Of a stretch of DNA of 64,000 nucleotides, positions 36,005 to 48,200 are shown piece by piece. Both the position numbers and the translations under genes were made by a program. The DNA is taken from the NCBI RefSeq assembly GCF_001039355.2, contig NW_019774081.1, forward strand, positions 1-64,000, in the 5' to 3' direction. How positions within the stretch are numbered: the stretch's first letter is position 1; every line of letters starts with the position of its first letter. Source of the stretch: Lingula anatina. Taxonomy: Eukaryota; Brachiopoda; Lingulata; Lingulida; Lingulidae. Under the pieces are notes generated by a model. It searched no databases, was not told where the DNA came from, and worked only from the letters and a program-made list of their open reading frames with translations.

Positions 36005-36240
36005 CAAGGGGGAAGACTAACTGTGTGGTCACACTATATAAAGTACGTTCAATTAACAATGTATGATATCGGTTAAAGAGGAGGGGGGTCTTACTATAGC
36101 TCGCAATCTATTATTAAACGTGATTGTTATCATTTCAAACAAGCTAAAACCAAGCCTGTACAATTACTGTGTATCCGGCTGCTGTGGAGAAAGGTCCTGT
36201 CGAACAGATTTTGCTATATTTAAATACACTAGCGACCTGT
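36005..36240. repeat. Dispersed repeat R30, right part
   Basis: Contains GTGGTCACACTATATAAAG, TTAAAGAGGAGGGGGGTC and CAAGCTAAAACCAAGCCTGTAC, shared with 38340-38590. Confidence 0.75.
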
Positions 36241-36623
36241 TTAAGGTGACTGATAGTAAAAGGACCAAAGTCATAGAAACAAAGTCCTGGGCTTATAAGT
36301 TTTTATAAAAAATTAAAACAAACTTCCCAAAAGGCCAATTAAAGACGGGGATTAAGTACAGTGTCCAACGGATGACCCTCTGGCGCCAATTTGAGGGGAA
36401 AAATGCCGTTTTCGGTATTGGGATTTTCTCTATAACCAAGACAGCTATTCAAGTGATTAGAAAGGCCTCATAAAGCTGGGTGAAAGCACTACAGCGGGGT
36501 ACCAGGGAATTGTCTTAAACTATTTACTTTTGATTTTATCATCTTTTACGTTAAATCAGCCCATATTTCAATGGGTTATTCACTTCAAAAGGCGATAACT
36601 TTCAAACAAACAATTTCCTCTTA
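36241..36623. repeat. Duplicated block, copy 2
   Basis: Partner of 35434-35817. The sequence continues past the point where copy 1 ends. Confidence 0.85.
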
Positions 36624-38220
36624 AACCCCTGATATCATGCTGTAGTCCACATTCCTAACAACAATAGGTGCAACTTTTGTAACGATCGGTTGCTCAGATA
36701 GTGAGATATACTTGGCAGCGATTCACTTATCTCGTCAATATAGAAAGCTGTTAAAACAGCCAAAAACGTTCACAGGTTGGTTAACAGGGCTTATTAGTCA
36801 AATGCTTAGCTGGCAAATTTACCTGTTATCGTTTATACGATCAGATGGAACCATTGCTTATTGTCATCTAAAAATATTTTGTTTGGGTGCTTTGAAGGGG
36901 CAGAAAATCGTGCTTTTGTTACACTTTCCGACCACTCGTTAGGCATGTAAGCGTGCCGCCATTTTGATTGACAGCTCTGGAGAGGGCCTTAGCCTAGTGA
37001 TGCCCCGTAGGGTGTCAAGGATATGTAGAAGGAAGCGCTAACAAAGGCGATTACGTTTAAACGCAATTAAGAGGTGTGAAGTTGCATTTGAACGTTTCAA
37101 TGGCTCTTCCTCGGCAATCGAGTAATTTTACTTGAGAGATTCCTTCTTTGTTATCGGCAAAGTGATCACATAAAACTGTGTCGAGAGCAAGTGTCCGTCA
37201 CTTGTGTTAATACGAGTTTTTTGACGGGTAACGCTGCAGGATTATTTTGCACGACACTTGGTAATCGTCAGATCAACGGAAAAATCCAGTGATTACTTCA
37301 AGCTCCATGATATCATATCTTGGAGAATAAAATTTTATTTTGTCAACATTAGATTTACCTTTTGCAAACGGCGACCAACAACATTTCCGGTTCGTAACGT
37401 GTCGCAGATACGCTCGCCGATATACATTGCAAATATTAGCTACTAAAAGTATCCTTTTTAGCGTTTTTTTATTTATCGATTTTTCTTTCATTTGTCAATT
37501 AATGTAGAAGATTCGGTTAACTCTTTTGCCCATTTATTAGGTATTCAGAAATCAGTCATCCGTCTGAACAAATAGGACCGGTTTTCCCCAACCGCCACAC
37601 ATAGGCCCTACTCTCTTTCAAAATTTTCTTTCTTTCCTCAGGAAAAGGACTTTTAACATGAACCTTTCTCTTCCCCAAAGTGTACTAGCTAGACTTCTTC
37701 GCTGCTAAGCTGATGTAAGACTTATGACCTATTACCGCACAAGTAATCGGCTTATAACTCATTAACTGTGCTCCGACCCCCTCATGGCAACGGCCCTTAG
37801 TAACAGAGGCGTGGCTTAGTTGTCAGCCTGACTGGGGCGAGTGCCGGTTGAAAAACTCATCAAAAGACACATTTTGCGATGCAAATTCATATAAATTATT
37901 ACATCCAACGTTAGATACTTTTTTGATTAATATAAACACACAAAAAACTCAAAAACATGATTTTAAGCGTATTTAACCCTATCACCGGCCTTAAGATTAC
38001 TGTAGTAAGAAAGCATATGTGCGACACCGGGCAATAACAGTCAAGTAAAAAATTGACATCATATCGTTTTGATGCACACAAATATAACGCGATAAGAGCT
38101 AAGCAATAAACCTCGACAAACTAACGTTCATTTTTAAACAACAACGAGAAAAAAGGGCGCCCTGTCAAAGTTATGAAACAAACTGCTAGATCCCCTGTTT
38201 CTAAGAGCGCACAATGGGTA
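36624..38220. other. Intergenic, no gene seen
   Basis: Only short ORFs without a recognisable domain. One GCCGCCATTTTG motif (about 36955) resembles a YY1 site on the other strand, of no demonstrated use. Confidence 0.4.
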
Positions 38221-38224
38221 ATGA

Positions 38225-38965
38225 GATGATAATATTCAAAAATAAATAAGAAGGTTTATATAAAGAACAGAATATGAGAAAATATCTAGCAGTGTCGCAA
38301 GGACAATTTTCAAATTGTTAAAACTCTAGCGTGCAACAGGGGGACTTCTGACAGTGTGATCAGTGTGATTCACACTATATTAAGTACGGTCAATTAACAA
38401 TGTATGACATCAGTTAAAGAGGAGGGGGCTTACTATAGCTTGCAATCTATTGTTAAACGTCATTGTTATCATTTCTCAAACAAGCTAAAACCAAGCCTGT
38501 ACAATTACTGTGTGTCCGGCTGCCGTGGAGAAAGGTCTTGTCGAACAGATCTTGCTATATTAAAATGCACTAGCGACCTGTTTTAGATCACTGTAGTAAG
38601 AAAGCATACGTGCGACACCGGGCACTAACAGTCAAGTATAAAATTGACATCTTATTGTTGAAATGCACATAAATATACATTTGTAACGTTATAAGAGCTA
38701 AGCATTAAGCCTCGACAAACTAATGTCCATTTTTAAACAACAACGAGAAAAAAAGGGCGCCCTGTTATAGTTATGAGAAAAATTGCTAAATCTCCCGTTT
38801 CTAAGAGCGCACAATAGGTAATGAGATGATAATATTCAACAATAAATCAGAAGGTTTATATAAACAACAGAATATGAGAAAATATCTAGCAGTGTCGCAA
38901 AGACAATTTAACTGCAGCGGGGGAAAGACTGACTGTGTGGTCACACTATATAAAGAACGGTCAAT
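38225..38965. repeat. Two further R30 repeat copies
   Basis: 38225-38590 is an R30 copy without the LTR (CAACAGGGGGACTTC near 38335). It is followed by a partial second copy at 38810-38965. Between them, 38585-38810 matches about 37995-38220 (AAGAAAGCATA.GTGCGACACCGGGCA), so the whole block is a tandem duplication of roughly 590 bp. Confidence 0.7.
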
Positions 38966-40335
38966 AGAGGCTGTCCGGGTTCTCAACGAGAAGACCATAT
39001 TTCCCCGTGATTTTACGAGATCTGCCTTGAGGTGGGGTTAAAATATAGAGACCACAAGGAAGTAGAGCAGCGATTTCTTTACTTGAAAAAATAGCTGAAC
39101 TTACAAAAGTTTTGAGCTACAGGCTTATTGTTGTTTTCACTTTATAAAGAAAAAGTATTGATATAATATGTACGTACAACTGACATGTTGAATTTGCCAA
39201 GCTAAGAGCCGATGACGCTTGCAAAGCAAAATTCGCCCGGAGGACATACTACGCAGCAAAGGTCGCGTTTAAACAGGCTACATCACCAGAGGTTTGCTTG
39301 TGGTACAGGAAAATAACATTAGTTACCATTGTTTTTCATTGACTGGTCATTTCATGAGATCCGTTTGAACAACAAAAGCTTTATAACTGCAACTTATTTT
39401 TCTTTATAATTTTTTTACTATTAAACTTTACTTATAAAGAAGTAAAAAAAATCATTTGACATTTCATTTTCTGATGGATGGCATATCAGAACATTAGACC
39501 TGCCAGCATCTTTGTTTTAATTTCACTAAATTTAAAGGCTGGAACTTGATCATAAAGTTGATTTTCTTCATTTATTTACTGATGAAAATGATGCTAAAGA
39601 AGCTAATGAATAGCATTCACAAAATGTAAGTTTCATTGTGATCAGATTTGACTTAAATGACAGGAAAGATGACAAAAGAAAGTATTAAAATGGACAACAT
39701 ATAGGTTGAACTTTTCATAAATCATTGCATTTTATTGACAGTTATACACAAATACAACAAATAAACACAACATCACAGGCGAACTTGTATTTGTGATCTC
39801 AGTAAATAATATGAAAAACAGGTGTCAAATAGTTATTTTAAAAAGTCACTACAGTTACATAAGAATGATACAAGCAAGAAAAATTATTTTCTTCATTAAA
39901 TTACTAGTGCAGTACAATACATAGGCCTATATATATATTCATAAAACCAAATATTTCATTTTAAAGTAATAAAGAAAATGCCTGATACTGTAAGTAACAC
40001 CCAGACAAAAATGCCATCTGTTGATTACTGATATAATAAGTCAACAACATAATAACTAAGGACATAAGAGATTAATATACACTGAGCAATCTTCAACATC
40101 TGTTTATCCTGACCACGTCCCTCACAGTTCTTGCCTGGTTCAATAACATGCGCTGTGTTTGTCATGCTCTAAAATAAAAAAAAATAATAATTCACTTAGT
40201 TTTCTGAAATATATATCATTATGTGATAAACGTTGTTGTAAAATACCAACTCTAATTTCTACCTTACTTGCAATTATTATAACCGGCCACCCGGCATGGA
40301 ATGTCACAAATGCAACTGAACATTGTGTATACTTA
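38966..40335. other. Intergenic, possible short coding fragment
   Basis: 39190-39315 reads EFAKLRADDACKAKFARRTY and continues open for about 25 more codons. It is Lys/Ala/Arg-rich and coding-like but has no start, no clear splice sites and no recognised family. Otherwise nothing is supported. Confidence 0.3.
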
Positions 40336-41222
40336 ATAGGTGTGGAAGGTTCACCAGTATTTCATAATCAGGTACACGTTATATGGAGACAGGAATGGTA
40401 TAAGCAAATTTGTCTGATATAGTTACTGTAAAATACTATTAATCACAAGTACTAGGGCTGTATTACATTAATAAACCATGGTGTCCTGTAAACTACACAC
40501 AAAACTTACTCAGTACTTATTAACATGCCCCTCGACTGTTGATGATACGGTCTATACGGTGATGCCATGAAGCCAGTGACGTGTCGGGTGCGAGTTGTCT
40601 GCAGTTGGCCCCTTTCTTCCTACAAAATACTACGACCTGACCTGTACTTAAAATATGTCGACACTTAGTCCTTTTAATCTAATCTAATCAACTTCTCTTT
40701 CTTTACTTCACTTCTCTCGCCAGACGTGTCCGTCATCTACATGGTCATTTTCCTGGTTTTCTTGTGTTACAGGTCAGAGTACCCAATGCCAGCAAAAATC
40801 AATGACAAANTAGGTGTGGAAGGTTCACCAGTATTTCATAATCAGGTACACGTTATATGGAGACAGGAATGGTATAAGCAAATTTGTCTGATATAGTTAC
40901 TGTAAAAGACTATTAATCACAAGTGCTAGGGCTGTATTACATTAATAAACCATGATGTCCTGTAAACTACACACAAAACTTACTCAGTACTTATTAACAT
41001 GCCCCTCGACTGTTGATGATACGGTCTATACGGTGATGCCATGAAGCCAGTGACGTGTCGGGTGCGAGTTGTCTGCAGTTGGTCCCTTTCTTCCTACAAA
41101 ATACTACGACCTGACCTGTACTTTAAATATGTCGACACTTAGTCCTTTTAATTTAATCAACTTCTCTTTCTTTACTTCACTTCTCTCGCCAGACGTGTCC
41201 GTCATCCATGGTCATTTTCCTG
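40336..41222. repeat. Tandem duplication of about 410 bp across an N
   Basis: 40336-40760 and 40812-41222 are nearly identical (TAGGTGTGGAAGGTTCACC to CATTTTCCTGGTTTTCTTG) and are separated by a single N at 40810. They diverge after the block. An unmerged contig overlap is more likely than a real duplication. Confidence 0.85.
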
Positions 41223-42233
41223 GTTTTCTTGCTAAGCATTAACTGCAATGCACCCTATGACAACATTAGTAATTTGCCATAGCGTTGCTCTATCTCAAAT
41301 TACATGACACCGCCAAATTTTACTTAATGCAATCCTATAACATAGACTTGTGAGAAGACGCGAGAGAAGTTTCAATGGCAGATTTTAACCCTACCTCTTG
41401 TGAAATCTCGCTCCAATCCAGGTCTCGTTTGACGTCATCTGCTGCGCAGATGTTCAAAATAGGCTATCCCGGACATTCCCTATTCTGATATGTACGACAG
41501 TGCTAACATTGGGGTAGTTAATTCATGGCTAGAGTAATAAATTTTTCATTTATCAAAAATCGAAGGCTTGTGTTAGAAACAGCAATTATCATTTATGAGG
41601 CCTGAAGTAGGAAGATCTTTAACTGAGACAATACATCTTAATTGTATTATTTTTTGACCTATTAATTATGCATAGATTATGCATAGATTAATCTATGCTA
41701 TCGGAATATGAGTGTGACACTAATTTAATGTCTTAACCACACTAGACTGTTACTTTAATTGGTTAATAAACTGTGTGAATAAACCTGAAAACCACATAAA
41801 ATGACTTATGACTGCCATATAAGTCTATCATAATGCAAAAAACAATAGAAATTGGTTGAGTATTTGTAATGAAATTCATAAAATCACCTAACACAAAAAT
41901 TATGCGTCAGCATTCCTATTGACAATTTTGGTATATATATATGTCACAGGCAAGATTGTAATCAGGTAAGATTTTTAATTTTTTAGGGAAAATTAAAATC
42001 ACAATTGCCTAAGTGAGATTGAAACTTAAGTTAGCAGTTAAGCACAACAGTGGAACAGATTACTGCAAAGGAAACGAATAAGAATAATATGTTCCTGGTT
42101 CACTCAATTATTGCATTATGTGTTTTGCAAGTCCATACTCTATTGAGCAGTTTCATGTAAATCCTTTATGAAGCTGGGCACTATGCATAATTTTTATGTG
42201 ACAGTGAATAAAGTTATTTAATTATTTTTTCAG
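41223..42233. other. Upstream region of FBH1
   Basis: Presumed promoter and 5' UTR intron of the helicase gene. A good donor (ATCAG/GTAAGA) at 41966 could end a non-coding first exon that joins the acceptor TTTTTTCAG at 42233. No transcription start can be proven. Confidence 0.4.
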
Positions 42234-42259
42234 GAAGGGTCAGTCTGTAAGCTTCAAAA

Positions 42260-45200
42260 ATGAGTGAACAAACCTCTGCAGTGCCAACTTCTGGTGAAAC
42301 ACAAGCTGCCAAGAGAAGAAAAGTGCAACTTACTACTGCACAATGTCAGGAACGAAGCAGTAGTGAGGAGGGGGCCATACCACTGACAAACCCAGCGGCA
42401 GTGAAAACAAGCTCTAAAGATCCAAACAGGGGTCTTTATCCTAGGTCTAGAGCAAATAAAACCAAGAGTAGGATGCCAGAAAATGAGAGTTCTAAGATAA
42501 ACCTTGAAATGACTGCTCAGTATAATGGTTTTCAGCCTGCAGGTTATCAGTACACATTGAATAGAAGCCCCAAACAGTCACCAGGAAAGAGACATATCAT
42601 ACAGAAAAACAAGTTGACAAATTATTTTTCATCAACCAAACCGGAGTTCAGTGAATGCATAGGAGCTGACAATACTGAGGATGCACCTGTACAGTGCACA
42701 CCACCTCAAAGTATTACTTCATCATCAGAAAACTCAGTACCTTCCACTTCCAAAGCAAGCATATCTGATGAATGCATAGGAGTGCGCTTTAAGGAGGATG
42801 GGACCTTGAAGTTTACACCCCTTGATAGCATTCCAACATCACATAGCTCATCACCATCTTTTTCCACTTCCACTTCCAAAGCAAGCATATCTGATGAATG
42901 CATAGGAGTGCGCTTTAAGGAGGATGGGACCTTGAAGTTTACACCTCTTGACAGCATTCCAACATCACATAGCTCATCACCATCTTTTACCAAAATTAGA
43001 GAATTCGGTGGAATTAAAGGAGCAAACCAAAGTGAGGATGCACCTTTACAGTGTACACCCCCTCACAGTATTAAAACATCTTTGCAGAACTTGTCTTCCA
43101 GTTCTAAAGGTTCCTCACCTTCCAGTTCTCAAACTAGAAAAACTTGTGTGATGTATTCTCCCCTCAAGAAACTTGAAAATGGCACATATGTGTGTGAAAA
43201 GTCTCCAGTAAATGCAACAACATCAAAGACTACACTTTGGCCTACCTTAGCACTGGATGATGACAGCAGTGACTTTGAGAAGAAAGGTGCTACAAGCTTT
43301 AGCACACAGAGGAAGAATTTTTCAAGAAACATATTTGATGATGATAGCAATGATTTTGATTGCAATAGTGCCACAGTTTTCAGTTCTCAAAGAAATGGAT
43401 TTTCTAGAAGCACCAACACTGCAACCAAAGTAGATCCACAAAAAGGTGAAAAGACTTCTGTAGATGAAAAGCAGAGATATGAAACAGTTGGTAAGACATA
43501 CAAAGTTAACTAAGGAAAAATGAAATGGTAATGGTAATTTCTAGATAGTTTCAGTAGGCAAAAATTATCAAACTCTCAGATACATAATTTTATACTCACA
43601 AAAACTATTTCTAAATAGCATTTGTGAGGCTTTTATTCCATAAATAGATCCTATGAAGTAACCTGCCTTTTAATTTTGTTGCAACCACTAAATAGGATTA
43701 ATGGTTTAATTTTAAGAAATTATCACAGTATCTGAAGATCGAGTAATTACTATTCTCAGTCATTGTTTATATCAAAACCAAAAGCCTTGGCAGCATTTTG
43801 AAGAGCTACAACCAGCACAGCCACATTTTAAGCTGCCACAACGCTGGCATCATGTATAGTACTTCTTCTATTCCAGGTAACTTAAGTGACAAGTATGGAC
43901 TCCTTGGAACTGGAGAGGTTGACCTGACTGGAGATGAGACTGACAGTGATAAAGACTATTTTTCCATGCTGCCAATTGAAGTGATTGAGAACATACTCTG
44001 TCAGCTGCCCATGTTGGATTTAGCTCTGAATGTCAACAGAGTCTGCAGTCAATGGAATGACATCATATCAGATGAAAGGGTAATTATTTGTTTCCTAACA
44101 ATATTTTCAGATCTATGATAATTATAATTTCTGTGTTTATAAAAATATATCATAATCTTAAATTGAAAATTAAGATATCTGTACTGTATACTTTTGCACA
44201 TAAACATGCTTTGATACACAAGTTTTGTTTTTGATAGTATTTCTAAATATTACTGAAACTCAAGAATGTCATCATGGTTTTATTATATAGTCATAACCCA
44301 AAAACAAATTTTAATGTGTTCAGAATAAAGTTGTCAAGGTTTCTCTGGAAGCACAACCTGTTTATAAAAAGTGAGTATTAGAAAATGCACAGATGGAGCC
44401 TCAAGTAGTCAGGAAAAGATTAATAACTTGAAAACATCAAGCAGCTTAATTGATCTCCAGGAAAGTAAATGATAATCGGTCTTTTGTATGTATGCCTAGA
44501 AAGGGGTTAACAAAGACTGACTTGATCACCAAGTAAACTGATGATTGATTGTAAAACACTCTTGTATAACATTCCAGTTTCTAATTGAAATCAAATAAAG
44601 TGAGAGAGAGAGATAGAGGGAGACTGTACAGACATCAGAGTAGAGTGTCTACTGTAGAAAACATACTGTGAGATGCTGTTGCTGAGATGAAGTCTCTCTC
44701 CCTATCTGAGTTATGCCTGTTGCTGTAGCCAAGTGACAATACCATGCATGTAAAACCATTTGCTTGACTTTATTATAATATAATTGAAGTGTATTTTGAT
44801 AAAATATTTTACCTTTGATTTCTTTGTTTTATTTTCAGTTTGTACCTTGGAAAAAGATGTACCACAAACTTAAAAAAGATGATGAAAAGGCCATCCAGTT
44901 CACCAAAAATTTGCTTGTAGAAGGAAACATGAAAACAATCCCTGATCTTTTAATGGGATTAATCAGGTAAGTGGACCATACTATACAAAGAGCTAAAATG
45001 AAAAAAAATTATGGGTCAAATGGTAAGATAAGTTACTTTTATCTGGATTATTTTGACGATTGTAGACTGTTAATACTTAAGTCAAATGAGGTCATATAGA
45101 TTATCAAGTTGGAAGAAGTGCTGGCATTTTTTTAGAAATTTTTTTTTTTTTTTTTGCTTTTCTATTATATACATAAAGATGTGTTCTATTCTGAATACAG

Positions 45201-48200
45201 GCACTTAAAAGACCATAAACCTGTCACAGTCAGGGTCAATACCATGTCAGAGTGCCTGAGAAGACACACTAAATATGAATGTGCAGAGGATCTCTTGAAG
45301 GAGAGACTGGAGGACTGCATAGTGGATGGAGTAAGAGTTTAAGCAACCTGTTTGTGTTTTATGTCTAGTTTTTTGGTGCAAGTCCTTTTCATACTGCATT
45401 TGTTTGTTTGCCCTTCATATTCAACTTGTATAAGCAATATTATATGCCATACTGGAAGGTTGGTTTTTTGAAAGATGAAGGAAGGGAATAATTAAGGCAA
45501 GCTTTGCTATGTAAAAGTTAAACCAGGTTGTTGGATTTTTAATTTTCATTTTTCTAAATATTTGGGTTGATGAAGATAAGAAACGTCAAAATTTATTGAA
45601 AGTCTACTATTTCTAAATATTCAGTGACAAATTTTCCATAAAGGCTCTCTACACATATTTATATAATTTACAGGTACCAAATCCATGGAGTTTGATCACA
45701 ATGCTAGTGATCATTTCGGAGACTGTACATGACATTGAGGAAGTAATAGAGTGCCTGCTGTGTGCTCACTCCCAGTGTACAGCTAATGAGGTGGTGGAGT
45801 GTTTGTATCACATTGCAGTTATATTGCTGGCATTCAAGAAGAACTTTTCAACTGGTCCTTGGAATGGGTTAGTTAGTCTTACTTTTTATTATCTGTTACT
45901 TTTACATGATTTTTTTTTTGTTGTAAATTTCAAGATGGGATGGGTGTGAAGATTTTTTTGAAACAAGTTAAATTTATTATCACATAATGTTCAAACGAGT
46001 TAAGTAAGCACTAATTATTGATGGCAGGAAAAAGGCTGTTACAGCAAACAAGAACTTTTTTTAATTGTATAAAATATTAAAAGTAGAACTATTGATAGTA
46101 ATAGGCGCATTGTCTTTCAGTATCCTCTACAGACTGTACTATGCCTTGTATCTTCATGAGAATTCCACTACATCTAACATGCTTGACCTGACTGGTGTAT
46201 TTGAAAAATCCAAAGGACAGCAGAGCCTTTTGAAATATGGCAAAGCAACAGGGTTGAAGATGACACATGAACAACAAAGAATCATCAATCACAATGTTGC
46301 AAGAGGAGATGTGCTCAAAATCATTGCCTTTGCAGGTGTGGTTTATTTGCATATGTGTATGCTCTTCATTGATCTCAACTTATCTACTAGGTGTGTTGCA
46401 AAGTGTCATTTCCAAAAGATATAACATTTAAAGGACAAATTTTTTGACAAATAATGCATTTAGAATATTATTGAAAACTTAGTTCCATTTTTGTCTAATC
46501 AATCCAATATCAGCCATCATCAGTGAATGGTGAATTCATTGTCTTGTGTAACATAATCTCTCATAATTCTTCTACAATTTTCCTTTTTCCAGGGACTGGA
46601 AAAACGTCCACTTTGATCCGATACACCCAGTTCAGGCCTAGTACCTCATTTGTGCTTGTAGTCTACAATAAGTAAGTTATTTTAATTTAAATACATACAT
46701 GTGTATTGAAATATTAAGGTTATATGCATTCATAAGTGTGAGTCATCATGCCACTGGCCAATGACAGACTGATTCCAGTTCACTGACCCAAAGTCGGAAC
46801 TCTGTAGAATTTTACTGTAAAAAGACCTGATTGAAACTAGATTGGTTCTTTAAGAAGAATAAGAAAATTCATTGTCAACCACTTATAAATTAGGACTGGG
46901 TGATTTAAAAAACTTTTGAAATCTTTAACAGAGTATGAACTATAGCATCAGTGTACTCATTATCAGTTTGAAGATGGCCATTCTCCATGCAGGTATAGTG
47001 TTTTTTTCCTTGCTTGTGGTAAGAAAAACTTTGAGCAGTAGTCCATGAATATTTTGGAAACATATTTACATATCTTATTCAGGGCTGTCAGTGATCGGAA
47101 TAAGAGTGCCTTCCCATCCAATGTGAATAGCACCACTGGGCATGCATTGGCATTCAGGAGTTTTGGTGTAAAGTAAGCAGTTTTCAACAAATCATTTTAG
47201 ATGTCATAAAATTTTTTTGTTTAGTGGGTGTACATGCACATATGCATTGCATTTCAACATTCATTGCACACAGAACATATGATATTGCTATGAGCATTTA
47301 TTTTTCCACTGTTCTTATCTTCAGATACAAATCCAAACTTGGGGATGTCAAAGTGAGCCATTTGCTTGATTTCCTTCCCAATCTGAAAGGATTTAACAGT
47401 TTTTTGAGATGCAAGGCTGTGCGTGATACCATCAATACTTTCATGAACTCTGCTGATCCCTTCATCACTACTGCTCATGTACCGTTGACTGAAATGGGTA
47501 AAAATGGTCAACCGAAAGATATAGACCATGAAAAGAAAATGGTAAGTGGTAATTACTTGATTTTCTTGGCAGTATGTATGGGTATAGATAAATTGTTATT
47601 AAACCAGAATTTTGTCATCATGAGCAAGCAGATGTATTTTTAAAAGAAGGTTGTATGAAATATAAACAGCCCCTTGTCTGGACAGTTGGTAGAGTGAAAA
47701 ATACCTTAAAAGAAAAGATGTACTTCCAATGCCTATTTGTTTTACCACAAGGGTAAATGTACCCATTATCTTTAAAGCAATATTCACAAGATGCTTCTAA
47801 AGCATGGGAAGTGATGAAGAATGTATCAAATTGTCAACTGAACATGCCTCATGATGGTTACTTGAAGCTATTCCAACTATCCAGAGTTCCAGAGAAAGTT
47901 CTGAGCAAATATGACTGCATCTTGATAGATGAAGCACAAGATTTAACTCCTGGTGAGTTTTTGTGCTATTTGTTAATGTGAAAATTGTGAAGGATTGCAC
48001 AATGTGTATATTAGTAGAAAAAAGTTTGATCAAATGTGTGAGACAGTGCCTTGATTAAAACAAGTAATTTAGCTATGTACAGACTGTACTGAAAACTTTT
48101 AGTGGGGTTCAGTAACTGAACAAATTTAACTGGTTTTGCTTCAATTTTACTGGCCTTTGGCATGGGACTATTATTTACATCTCAGACTGTATATAAGGAT

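Noticed and set aside
36712-36942. 76-codon ORF
   Set aside because: Starts at a non-ATG codon and shows no motif; likely chance.
42706-42993. Minus-strand 95-codon ORF with internal repeats
   Set aside because: Antisense of the tandem duplication in FBH1 exon 1.
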